Source of the DNA: Mesorhizobium huakuii
Lineage (GTDB): Bacteria; Pseudomonadota; Alphaproteobacteria; Rhizobiales; Rhizobiaceae
Assembly (NCBI RefSeq): GCF_014189455.1
Contig: NZ_CP050296.1
Coordinates: 3,592,001 to 3,656,000, forward strand
Direction: 5' to 3'
Length of the DNA stretch: 64,000 bases
The notes beneath the pieces were generated by a model. It ran no database searches and was not told the origin of the DNA. It saw nothing but the letters and a program-made list of their open reading frames with translations. A program made the translations under genes and the position numbers. Below are positions 24,789 through 32,355 of this stretch, piece by piece; within the stretch, counting starts at the first letter, position 1, and every line of letters begins with the position of its first letter.

Positions 24789-26645
24789 TCAGGCCACATT
24801 GGCAGGTTCGGTTTCCGACTGTTCTCCCGACAGCATCCTGGACAGCCGGCTCGCCGGCTTTGCCTTCAGCCGCTGATACTGTCCGACTTCCACGACACGG
24901 CCGTCTTCCATCGCCACAACCCAGTCGGCGAAAGCGATCATCGAGGGCCGGTGCGCGATGGTCAGGATGGTCATCGTGCCGCGCAATCCGTCGATCGACC
25001 TGGCGATCAGCGACTGGTTCTGCCAGTCGAGCGCGCTGGTCGCCTCGTCGAGGATGAGCAGCGACGGCTTGCGCAGCAGCGCACGCGCCAACGCGATGCG
25101 CTGACGCTCGCCGCCTGAGAGGCGCACGCCGCGGTCGCCGACGATCGTGTCGAGCCGCTGGTCGAGCCTTTCGACGAATTCGCCGGCATGCGCGGCGCGC
25201 AGCGCGGTCCACAGATCGTCGTCGCTGGCCTTCGGCGCGGCCAGACGCAGGTTCGCCGCGATCGTGTCATGCAGCAGGAACACGTCCTGCGGCACATAGG
25301 CCACCTGATCGCGCCAGCGCCGGCGATTGCTGGCATCGATCTCGACGCCGTCGACGAGGATCTTGCCGGCAGTCGGTTCGAGCAGACCGAGCAGCATGTC
25401 GGCGATCGTGCTTTTGCCCGATCCCGAGGGGCCGATCAGGGCGGTCACCTTGCCGGCTGGCAGGCCGAAGGTGATGTCGCTCACCACCGTCTTGCCGGTG
25501 CCGTCGTCATAGCCGAAGGAGACACCGCGAATGTTCAGCCCGGTATCGAGCGACAGTTTGTCGGCATTCCCAGCGTCGGCATGGCCCGGCTCGCGCTCGG
25601 CGTCGAAACGGGCCTGCAGACCGCGCATGGCCGTATAGGCGGGCAGGTTGATCAGCACCTGCTGGGCCTGCGTCTGCATGTCCATGAAGCGCGGTGCGAT
25701 GCGCATGAAGACCAGCAGCAGCACGACAATTTCAGCCAGCGACAGGTTGAAGCGGACCAGCGCCACATAGATGAACAAGCTGAGGCCCACGACGCTCGCC
25801 ACCTGGAACACAGCGGTGCCGATGGAGCTGTTGCTGACATAGTCGATGTTGTCGGCCTTCATCTTTTCCAGCGTCGCCTGCAGCTGCGCGAAATAGCTGG
25901 CCTCGACATTCAGGCTCTTGGCCACCTTGATGCCGCCGAGGAATTCCGAGACCGTCCGGTACTGATCCTGGCGATTGCTGGTCAGGACCCGGCCAAAGGC
26001 GGTGGCGCGTGCCCGAAACGGCTGCAGCACCACGAACATCACGATGCCGATGACGATGGCAAACGCCGTCATGACCGGTGAGATGAACATCGAGATCACG
26101 AGATAGCCCACCAAAAGCACTGATATCTGCACCAGCATCAGCAGCGAGAAGGCGGCGCCCTGGACGCGATCGATATCGCCGGTCAGGGCGTGGTCGAGAT
26201 CCGAGCTGCGCATGCGCGAGAACACGCCCCAGCGCGCCTTGCCGATGCTCTCGAACAGGTTCATGCGCAAGCGGTTGATGAAATCGAAGAGCAGCCTCGC
26301 CATGTAGACCGACTTGAAGCGGTTGAACGCGGCCTGCACGGCAACGAGCCCGACCAGCGCGCACAGAACCGTGGTCAGCTGCAGCGTTCCGTCCGGCACC
26401 AGCCAGCGCACGAAATCATTGTTCGGCAAGCGCACCGCGAAATCCTGGTCGGCGCGCCCGACCAGGTGCAGCAGCGGCACAAGCAGCAGGATCGAGATGC
26501 CTTCCGTCAGGCTGCCGAGGATCAGGAACAGCAGCGCTGTCCAGGTCCGCCGCCCGCCGATCTGGGCGATGACGGCGCCGAACGCGGCGACATCGCGAAA
26601 CAGCGACAGGCGAAGGATTGAGGACTTCGACATGATTGTGCTCAC
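24789..26645 (-). CDS. ABC exporter (permease-ATPase half-transporter), lasso peptide D protein
   Basis: A 618-residue type I ABC exporter half. Six membrane segments lie in residues 1-330, followed by the ATPase: Walker A GPSGSGKST near residue 405, signature LSGGERQRIALARALL near 510, Walker B LLILDEATSALD and the H-loop TIAHRP. The GTG start at 26645 overlaps the kinase stop; an ATG at 26633 is an alternative. As the last gene of the lasso operon it most likely exports the mature peptide, as McjD does for microcin J25, and gives self-immunity. A lipid or oligosaccharide flippase role is a less likely alternative. Confidence 0.88.
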   Translation of the reverse strand: MSTIMSKSSILRLSLFRDVAAFGAVIAQIGGRRTWTALLFLILGSLTEGISILLLVPLLHLVGRADQDFAVRLPNNDFVRWLVPDGTLQLTTVLCALVGLVAVQAAFNRFKSVYMARLLFDFINRLRMNLFESIGKARWGVFSRMRSSDLDHALTGDIDRVQGAAFSLLMLVQISVLLVGYLVISMFISPVMTAFAIVIGIVMFVVLQPFRARATAFGRVLTSNRQDQYRTVSEFLGGIKVAKSLNVEASYFAQLQATLEKMKADNIDYVSNSSIGTAVFQVASVVGLSLFIYVALVRFNLSLAEIVVLLLVFMRIAPRFMDMQTQAQQVLINLPAYTAMRGLQARFDAEREPGHADAGNADKLSLDTGLNIRGVSFGYDDGTGKTVVSDITFGLPAGKVTALIGPSGSGKSTIADMLLGLLEPTAGKILVDGVEIDASNRRRWRDQVAYVPQDVFLLHDTIAANLRLAAPKASDDDLWTALRAAHAGEFVERLDQRLDTIVGDRGVRLSGGERQRIALARALLRKPSLLILDEATSALDWQNQSLIARSIDGLRGTMTILTIAHRPSMIAFADWVVAMEDGRVVEVGQYQRLKAKPASRLSRMLSGEQSETEPANVA

Positions 26646-27652
26646 CGCGGCCGGCGGTTGGCCGCCAGTTTCTTGCCCGCCAGATCCCCGGCCGCCAGAT
26701 CGGCGTCGATTAAGTCCACCGCCTCGCCAATCCTGTCGAGGCCGGTTGGAACTTCCAGCCGGAACACGCCGACATGGTTAGCGATTGCTGAACATTGGCG
26801 AAAATGCAGCGCTGCGAAATCGCCGGACAGCGCCGCACGGCCGAACCGCGTCACATAGGAGAATTTGATGATCGCCGGCAGGGCGGCGATGCCGGGCAAG
26901 GCCGTGATCCCAGCCCTTTGGCCGCGCTCGAGGACATAGATCCTGGTCGCCGGCACCGTGTCGCCGGAGAAGGCGCCGTGCAGGCGATGTTGCATCTTCT
27001 CGATCTGCGGATGCACTTGCGGCCGCACCTCTGCCTGGCCAAGCGAAATCGCGGCCGCGGCATCGGCGGCAAGCTTGATCTGGGGAAAGCCCGCAACGAT
27101 CATCGGCGCGTCCGGTTTGGCAAGATCCAGCGCCACGACATCGTCGGTAAGCAGATCATGACCGGCCCGGATCAGCGCGCTCGCCGTCGTCGATTTGCCG
27201 GCGCCCTTGTCACCCATGAAGATAGCGCCCCTGCCGGCCACCGCAATGGCGCTGGCATGCAGGACGAGCAGGCCACGCCGGTGCAGCAGCAGCGCCATCA
27301 CCGGCCCGAGCAGCGGGAAGGCAAGCAACGCGTCGTTGACGCCGGGCGCGGGCTCGATGTCGATGCGGCTGAAATCGCTGATCAGGAAGGCGCCGACGGC
27401 ATGCCATGCCAGATATTGCCGGTCGGGCTCGAAGCGGAAGATTGTCGCGGTCTCGGGCGAAGGCTTCGGCATGTCGATCATGCCGATCGCGATCAGTATA
27501 TCCGCCGCCGCCGGCTCCGCCGACTCCAGTTCGGGCAGCGCCACGTCGGACGCGATGGTCAGGCCATAGGCCCGGTAGTAACGTCGCTCCCGCATCCCGC
27601 CATGAGGAGCAGGATCACCAGGATATGCGGCGAGCGGCTGGGTGCGGGGCAT
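26642..27652 (-). CDS. HPr kinase-like lasso peptide kinase
   Basis: A 336-residue protein with an HprK-type P-loop at residues 147-154 (GDKGAGKS) and an acidic pair in LLTDDVVALD. It lacks the N-terminal domain of true HPr kinases. Such proteins in lasso clusters (paeninodin type) phosphorylate the C-terminal Ser of the precursor, and the precursor here does end in Ser. The ATG at 27652 overlaps the cyclase stop (TAATG), and its own stop overlaps the exporter GTG, so translation is coupled through the operon. The frame stays open far upstream, but that part is only a shadow of the cyclase gene. Confidence 0.85.
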   Translation of the reverse strand: MPRTQPLAAYPGDPAPHGGMRERRYYRAYGLTIASDVALPELESAEPAAADILIAIGMIDMPKPSPETATIFRFEPDRQYLAWHAVGAFLISDFSRIDIEPAPGVNDALLAFPLLGPVMALLLHRRGLLVLHASAIAVAGRGAIFMGDKGAGKSTTASALIRAGHDLLTDDVVALDLAKPDAPMIVAGFPQIKLAADAAAAISLGQAEVRPQVHPQIEKMQHRLHGAFSGDTVPATRIYVLERGQRAGITALPGIAALPAIIKFSYVTRFGRAALSGDFAALHFRQCSAIANHVGVFRLEVPTGLDRIGEAVDLIDADLAAGDLAGKKLAANRRPR

Positions 27653-29568
27653 TATGCGGGGCTCCCGGCGTGCTGGACCTGCCGCAACCACAGCGACAGC
27701 GAAGCCGAACGCCAGACATACTGGACATCGAGGGGGGCCGCCTGATCGGGTTGGCTGAGCAGCCGCGCATAGGCGGCGTTCACTTGTGGCAGGTTGACAT
27801 AGGGCGCGATGCGGCCGGCATCTGAAACGAGCAGCTGTTCCAGCAGGTCGCGGTGGTTGCGCACCATGCCATTGACCAGATTGGCGGTGAAATCGATCTT
27901 GGTGCGTCGCCATTGCACCGCCGCCGGCAGGATGCCCTCCATGGCGCGGCGCAGCACGTAGCGGCCAAAGCCATGGCTGAGTTTTTCCTCGCCCGGCAGC
28001 GCCAGGCAGAATTCGACCAGCGGCTTGTCCCAGAAGGGATAGCGCGGCTCGACGCCGAAATTGGCGGCCGCCTTGTCGAGCACCTCGAAAGAGTGCGGCA
28101 CATAACCGTTGGACAGGATCCAGCGATGGCTGAGCGCGTCGCTGGCCTGGACGCCAGGCGGCATGTAGCCGGCCCGGTGGAAACGCTCGATGAGCTCGGT
28201 ACGCCTGGCCAGATCCGGATTGATCAGGTCGCGCCAGCTGCGGCCGCGCTGCGTGGGCTTGCGTATCCTGTTCAACACACGGTTCGCCAGCTGTCTCGCC
28301 TTGGCGATCCGCCAGGCCGGTCCGTAAAGGGTGAGGAACTGGAAATAGAGGCCGAGCGTGCTGTCGCCATAGGTGTTGGAGGCGCTGCGGATCTCGCGCC
28401 AAAGCTCCAGCCACCGGCCGCCATTGGCAAGCTCGTGCAGATGGCCATGGCCCTGTGAAACGACCTCGTCGCCGCCATGGCCGTCGAGCAGCACCTTGAT
28501 GCCCTTGGCGCCCGCCGTCCGGTAGATGCCGCGGGTCAGCGTCAGCCCCGGTGCCAGGAAGGTGCCTTCCTGCTCCTCCAGCACCCGTTCGAACTCGGCG
28601 AAGGGCGCATAATTGCCGACAGGGATCAGTGTCGGGTCGGTCTTCTGCTGATCGAGCACCGCATCGATGAAGGCGCGCTCGTCCATCGGCGAGCCTTTCT
28701 CGAAAATCAGCGAAAAGGTCGGCAGCTTCGGTTTCCGCTCGGCGGCATTCTGCAGGCTGGCGACGCAGGCGATCGACGAGGAATCAAGGCCGCCGCTCAG
28801 CATCGCACCGATCGACGGGCTTCCGCGCATGCGATTGCGCACCGATTGCGAAAACAGATGGGCGAACTCCTCCGCCGCATCCGACCGCAGCGGCCGCACC
28901 GACGGCTCGATCTGCCAATATCGGCGCAGCACCACCTGTTGCGTGGTGACAGTCAAGCTGTGACGCGCCGGCAGGCTGAAGATATCGCTGTAAGGGGTGG
29001 ATTGTGGGTCGTCGGGAAGTCCAGCCAGGAATCCCGAAATGCGGTGCTCGCTGATGCGCCCACCGATCCCGTCAAGGCCAAGCATCGGCCCGATCTCGGA
29101 GGCAAAGGCAAAACGCCGGTCCGCCGCGTGGTAGTAGAAAGGCTTGACCCCGAAATGGTCGCGCGCGCAGAACAACAGCTGCCGCTCGGCGTCCCAGATG
29201 GCAAAGGCGAAATCACCCTGCAGATGCACGGGACAGGATTCGCCCCAGCGCAGATAGGCCCGCATCACCAAAGTCGCGTCCGCGACCGACTTGTCCCTGA
29301 TGCCGAGCCTTGCCATCAACTCGTCGCGATTGTCCAGCCGGCAATCGGCGGTGATGGCGAGCTTGCCGCCGGCCATGGTCAGCGGGCCGGGGCCGGCTTC
29401 ATCCGTGGTGTTGAGCCATGCGTGGCCAAGCGCGATGCCATTGTCCAGCCACCACGAATTCCCGTCGGGGCCGCGATGGCGCATGCGTGCCAGCATCTGC
29501 TGGATGTCGCTCGCCCCGTCCGCCGCCGGCGGTCCCTGTCGCAGCAGGATGCCGGCCACGCCGCTCAT
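27652..29568 (-). CDS. Lasso peptide cyclase (asparagine synthetase-like, C protein)
   Basis: A 638-residue asparagine-synthetase B homologue. It has the N-terminal Ntn glutaminase fold (MSGVAGILL, RHRGPDGNSWW) and a C-terminal ATP-pyrophosphatase with SGGLDSSS near residue 256. The glutaminase nucleophile Cys2 is Ser, so it should not use glutamine, as expected for a lasso cyclase. That enzyme adenylates the ring Asp/Glu and closes an isopeptide bond to the core Gly1. The ATG at 29568 overlaps the B2 stop (ATGA). With precursor, B1, B2 and exporter in one operon, a general asparagine synthetase role is unlikely. Confidence 0.9.
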   Translation of the reverse strand: MSGVAGILLRQGPPAADGASDIQQMLARMRHRGPDGNSWWLDNGIALGHAWLNTTDEAGPGPLTMAGGKLAITADCRLDNRDELMARLGIRDKSVADATLVMRAYLRWGESCPVHLQGDFAFAIWDAERQLLFCARDHFGVKPFYYHAADRRFAFASEIGPMLGLDGIGGRISEHRISGFLAGLPDDPQSTPYSDIFSLPARHSLTVTTQQVVLRRYWQIEPSVRPLRSDAAEEFAHLFSQSVRNRMRGSPSIGAMLSGGLDSSSIACVASLQNAAERKPKLPTFSLIFEKGSPMDERAFIDAVLDQQKTDPTLIPVGNYAPFAEFERVLEEQEGTFLAPGLTLTRGIYRTAGAKGIKVLLDGHGGDEVVSQGHGHLHELANGGRWLELWREIRSASNTYGDSTLGLYFQFLTLYGPAWRIAKARQLANRVLNRIRKPTQRGRSWRDLINPDLARRTELIERFHRAGYMPPGVQASDALSHRWILSNGYVPHSFEVLDKAAANFGVEPRYPFWDKPLVEFCLALPGEEKLSHGFGRYVLRRAMEGILPAAVQWRRTKIDFTANLVNGMVRNHRDLLEQLLVSDAGRIAPYVNLPQVNAAYARLLSQPDQAAPLDVQYVWRSASLSLWLRQVQHAGSPA

Positions 29569-30043
29569 CGGCTGCCGTGGTCGACCAGATGCGCGAACCC
29601 ATCGACGGAGCCGCCAAGCACGACATGGTTGTCGCTGATCAGCCAGGCATGCGCCTTCAACTGCTCGCCCGTGCCGCGTTCGATGCCGAAGCGGATGTTG
29701 GAGGCATTGCCCTGGCGCGCGAGAATGTATTGGCCCGAAAGCGCCTGGGTAAGGCAGGTGGCGCGCGGCACGAACCGCGCGGCTGCGGCAACCCCCAGGC
29801 AACGAGCCGCAGTTCGCCCATGCTGGCGCACTGGCGCGCATTGAGCCGGGTCACCATGCCGCGAACACGGTTGTAGGAGAACAATGTCAGTCCCAGCCGG
29901 ACGGTCGCGACCACCAGCAGGCAATGGCAGAGGAAAAGTACTTCCGAGCCGCTCAGGGACAGAACCCTGGCCAGGTTCCGGCTGGGCCGGCGTTTCGCAG
30001 GCCTCGGTCTTTGGTCCATCGCAGGTCTTTGCCGCGAGATCAT
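29565..30043 (-). pseudogene. Lasso peptide leader peptidase (transglutaminase-like B2), single-base frameshift
   Basis: Two frames together encode a full-length (about 159-residue) B2 protein. The first holds the N-terminal helical part up to ELRLVAWG. The second holds the catalytic part VAAAARFVPRATCLTQAL with the nucleophile Cys, then LKAHAWLISDN with the His. One extra base in the C5 run at 29792-29796 would join them (WGVAAAARF) and give a stop that overlaps the cyclase ATG. The enzyme would cut the leader before core Gly1. I think this is a sequencing error; if real, the B2 paralogue at 59841-60275 might substitute. The start at 30043 is uncertain. Confidence 0.75.
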
Positions 30044-30062
30044 GGCCTTTTGCGGAGCCTGC

Positions 30063-30362
30063 CTAGACAAGTGCCTCATGCTGCAGCCTCACAAGTCCAT
30101 TTTCGGCCAGGCCTTTCAGCAGCGCGTCGACGTCGGCCTTGCAGCGCTCGGCGTCGACATTGTAGCGCTCAAGCACGGCGCCGCGGATATCGGCGACAGA
30201 CTTCGGCTCCTGGATCAGCTCCCAGATGAACGCGCCGACGCCGTTGAGGCTGTAATAGATATTGGATTTCAGGTTGAGCAGCGCGAGGCCATCGCCAAAT
30301 TCGCAAGCCACGGCATCCCCAGTGGCAGTTACGCAATCGCGCTCGGATGGGTTCCAGTTCAT
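30063..30362 (-). CDS. Lasso peptide B1 protein (PqqD-like RiPP recognition element)
   Basis: A 99-residue PqqD-family protein: beta-strand region ALLNLKSNIYYSLNGVGAFIWELI, then a helical part with IRGAVLERYNVDAERCKADVDALL. It is a stand-alone RiPP recognition element that binds the precursor leader (the Y-x2-P-x-L motif) and presents it to B2. I chose the ATG at 30362 (GAGG 8 bases upstream) over one at 30383. It lies 134 bases downstream of the precursor stop, past a hairpin, and 19 bases before B2. Confidence 0.88.
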   Translation of the reverse strand: MNWNPSERDCVTATGDAVACEFGDGLALLNLKSNIYYSLNGVGAFIWELIQEPKSVADIRGAVLERYNVDAERCKADVDALLKGLAENGLVRLQHEALV

Positions 30363-30417
30363 GCCAAAACCTCGTTTACACACACGATCTACGCGTCGTC
30401 AGTTAAAAAGGGAAAGT

Positions 30418-30435
30418 CGGGGATTTTCATCCCCG
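30418..30435 (-). terminator. Hairpin between lasso precursor and B1 (attenuator/partial terminator)
   Basis: On the minus strand CGGGGAT-GAAA-ATCCCCG forms a 7-bp stem with a GNRA-type GAAA loop, followed by ACTTTCCCTTTTTAAC. It lies just after the precursor gene. Such hairpins are common there in proteobacterial lasso operons and give more precursor than enzyme mRNA. Confidence 0.7.
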
Positions 30436-30496
30436 GCTCCATTTATGTTATTGAATCCCGGAGGCCCAACGTCACTCCTCCAGGATCAGGCTAGTC

Positions 30497-30649
30497 TCAG
30501 GAGAACGTCAGGTCGCCAATTGGTGTGTGCGCGGGAAACGACGCGTCGATTGCCGTGCTGCCACCGCCGCCCTGGGTGATGGTCTCAATGGAACCATGTA
30601 CCGTCAGGCTTGGCGTTTCGTACTCGTGCTTTTCAACATTCTGTTCCAT
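30497..30649 (-). CDS. Lasso peptide precursor (A protein), 50 residues
   Basis: The gene encodes 50 residues and starts at an ATG 7 bases after GGAGAG. The leader is residues 1-26 and holds the B1-recognition pattern Y10-x2-P13-x-L15 (YETPSLTVHG), Gly19 and Thr25 at position -2. The predicted core is residues 27-50 (24 residues). It opens GGGGSTAID, so the Gly27 amine can form an isopeptide with Asp35 at core position 9, giving a nine-residue ring. The tail runs ASFPAHTPIGDLTFS. Phe38, His41 and Phe49 are bulky residues that could act as plugs. The C-terminal Ser50 suits phosphorylation by the encoded kinase. All processing genes follow in the operon. Confidence 0.88.
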   Translation of the reverse strand: MEQNVEKHEYETPSLTVHGSIETITQGGGGSTAIDASFPAHTPIGDLTFS

Positions 30650-30702
30650 TTTACTCTCCAATGAGGACTGGAAACGGCCTGTCGAGTGCCGTCAGCACTT
30701 TC

Positions 30703-30744
30703 ATGCTGCGGTGCAATAGCTGCATGGCAGCATTTATGAGTCAA
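30703..30744 (-). promoter_or_regulatory. Promoter of the lasso operon with EPS-cluster motif
   Basis: On the minus strand TTGACT (30739-30744) and GCTATT (30715-30720) are 18 bases apart and form a plausible sigma-70-type promoter. The motif TTGCACCGCAGCAT (complement of 30703-30716; 13 of 14 match) begins at the -10 element and covers the likely transcription start, a typical repressor position. It is 54 bases before the precursor ATG. Confidence 0.55.
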
Positions 30745-30765
30745 GCCTCATTTACCCCCGGTTAA

Positions 30766-31156
30766 TCAATTACGGGTTGCGGACGTCACCATGCGTGTGC
30801 AACTGCTCAAAATTCCACCTTCTTGCTCCTGAAAACAAGTGCGATCAGGCATTGCGGCTGCTGATTCTTTAAGCAATTGATTTTGCTTGCATAAAAAGTT
30901 TATATTGGTGACGCTTTTTTAGGCATCGCTAAAAAGATGGATTTTTGTTAGTCGACCCGTAGATATGGCCAGCCAAGACGCCTCGATGGAGCCGGAATTC
31001 CAGTCGTATATTGCATGGTCTTCGGAAAGGTCGGCAAACGCTCTGGTTGCAAAATTTCGCACTGCGAAAGGAAAGGCTTTACGGCGCCGAGGTTTTTGAG
31101 GATGCTTTGCTTCGCACTTGCAGCATACGCGTCGCGCAAACCGCATTTTGGAGATC
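30766..31156. other. Divergent non-coding region between lasso operon and nucleotidyltransferase gene
   Basis: This is A/T-rich compared with its surroundings and has no convincing gene. A TTGCTT / TATATT pair near 30884-30906 could be a plus-strand promoter for the nucleotidyltransferase. A half-match of the EPS motif (TGCAGCAT) lies at 31119-31126. Confidence 0.4.
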
Positions 31157-32290
31157 ATGCGCTTAATGGCCTTGCCGGAAAGTTCCTATGAACGACTGCG
31201 CGCCGCCGACTGCGCCGACGAGATTGCCTATGTGCAGGCCTGCCTGCGGTTGTATTTCTCTGGCGCGGCGGCCTCGGCCGTCGATGTGTCGACGCCGGAC
31301 CTTTCCGCCACCGCCGTCGCCGACATCGCCAGGCTGAACAAGGTTGCCGTCTTCGTTCTGAAGGCGTTGTCGCGCGCCCCGGCGGGCGAAAGGCCGGTAG
31401 AGCTTTTCCAGTGGCTCGATACCTATCGCCGGCGGACGGTTTCGATGAATGCCGCCTGCCTCATGGATTCGATGGCCATCCACCAGGCGCTGCGCGACAG
31501 GCAGATCGATTTCGTCTTTCTGAAAGGTCCGTTCCAGCAGCATCTGCTCTACGACGACCATTTCATGAAGCCTTCGGGCGATGTCGACATACTGGTTTCC
31601 CCGGCCGGGTTCGCGAGAGCGCGCGATGCGCTGCGCTCGATCGGCTACGAGGTTGCTGGCAAGTCACGTTCCGTCTGGTGGGTCCGTTTTCTTGGCGAAC
31701 AGCACATGATCCGCGGCAACGGGCCGTCCACGGTCGATCTTCACTATCGGCTCCAGCAGCCCGGCTCGCCCAGTCCGCGCGATGCCGACGGCTTCCTGCG
31801 GCGCAAACGGCTGGTCGAGATCACCGGGACCGAAGTGCCGTTCACCTCGGTCGCCGACACGCTGATGCTGTCCTGCATCAGCGTCGCCAAGGCACTCTTC
31901 AACCGCGAACCCTGCGCCGGCTATGTCTGCGATATCAGGGCCAGCGCCAACCGTCTCGACGAGGCCGATCAGCAGCGTGTGCTCGATGCGGCGGTGAGCC
32001 AGGGGCTGGACGATACGCTGCTGCTCGGCCTGCGCGCCGCCGATGTGCTGCTGGGCGGCACCGGCACGCTTTTGTCGGAGCGGGCCAAGCCGATCCTGTC
32101 GCGCATCGGCAATGAGGACCTGCTCAACATGGTCATCGCGCCATGGTTGTCGTCCTTGCGATGGCCGCAGCGGCGCACGGTGTTGTGGGAATTGTGCGGC
32201 AGGGCTCCCGTCCGCTACCTGGCCGAAGCCGGCTGGGCAGCGTCGGCGGACATCAGCCGCCGTATCTTCGAGCGGCCGGCCAGTCCGTGA
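31157..32290 (+). CDS. Nucleotidyltransferase family protein (NTP_transf_5-like), lasso-associated
   Basis: About 377 residues. The core is FVFLKGPFQQHLLYDDHFMK followed by SGDVDILVSP, the G-x-D-x-D metal-binding pattern of the uncharacterised nucleotidyltransferases that often accompany lasso kinases. Later VDLHYRL supplies another acidic residue. The starts at 31157 and 31166 are both possible; GGAG is 3 or 12 bases away. It is divergent from the lasso operon. Its stop overlaps the next gene's ATG (TGATG). By analogy with kinase plus nucleotidyltransferase lasso clusters (pseudomycoidin type) it may further decorate the phosphorylated C-terminus. A paralogue lies at 61268-62302. Confidence 0.75.
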   Translation: MRLMALPESSYERLRAADCADEIAYVQACLRLYFSGAAASAVDVSTPDLSATAVADIARLNKVAVFVLKALSRAPAGERPVELFQWLDTYRRRTVSMNAACLMDSMAIHQALRDRQIDFVFLKGPFQQHLLYDDHFMKPSGDVDILVSPAGFARARDALRSIGYEVAGKSRSVWWVRFLGEQHMIRGNGPSTVDLHYRLQQPGSPSPRDADGFLRRKRLVEITGTEVPFTSVADTLMLSCISVAKALFNREPCAGYVCDIRASANRLDEADQQRVLDAAVSQGLDDTLLLGLRAADVLLGGTGTLLSERAKPILSRIGNEDLLNMVIAPWLSSLRWPQRRTVLWELCGRAPVRYLAEAGWAASADISRRIFERPASP

Positions 32291-32355
32291 TGGCTGTCGC
32301 GTCGCAATACGTACAGGGCGAGGGCATATCGGAACCTGTGCAAGAGGCAAAACCC

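Noticed and set aside
27653..28414. N-terminal extension of the lasso kinase frame by about 250 codons
   Set aside because: The extension lies inside the cyclase gene in another frame and has no protein-like pattern; the TAATG overlap at 27652 gives a natural start.
29569..29841. N-terminal extension of the cyclase frame (91 codons)
   Set aside because: It covers the catalytic part of B2 in a different frame; MSGVAGIL at 29568 is the normal start of the glutaminase-like domain.
30919..31158. A 79-codon minus-strand frame and a 44-codon plus-strand frame (30965-31099) between lasso operon and nucleotidyltransferase
   Set aside because: Neither has a good ribosome site or lasso precursor pattern, and they overlap each other in a promoter-like A/T-rich stretch.
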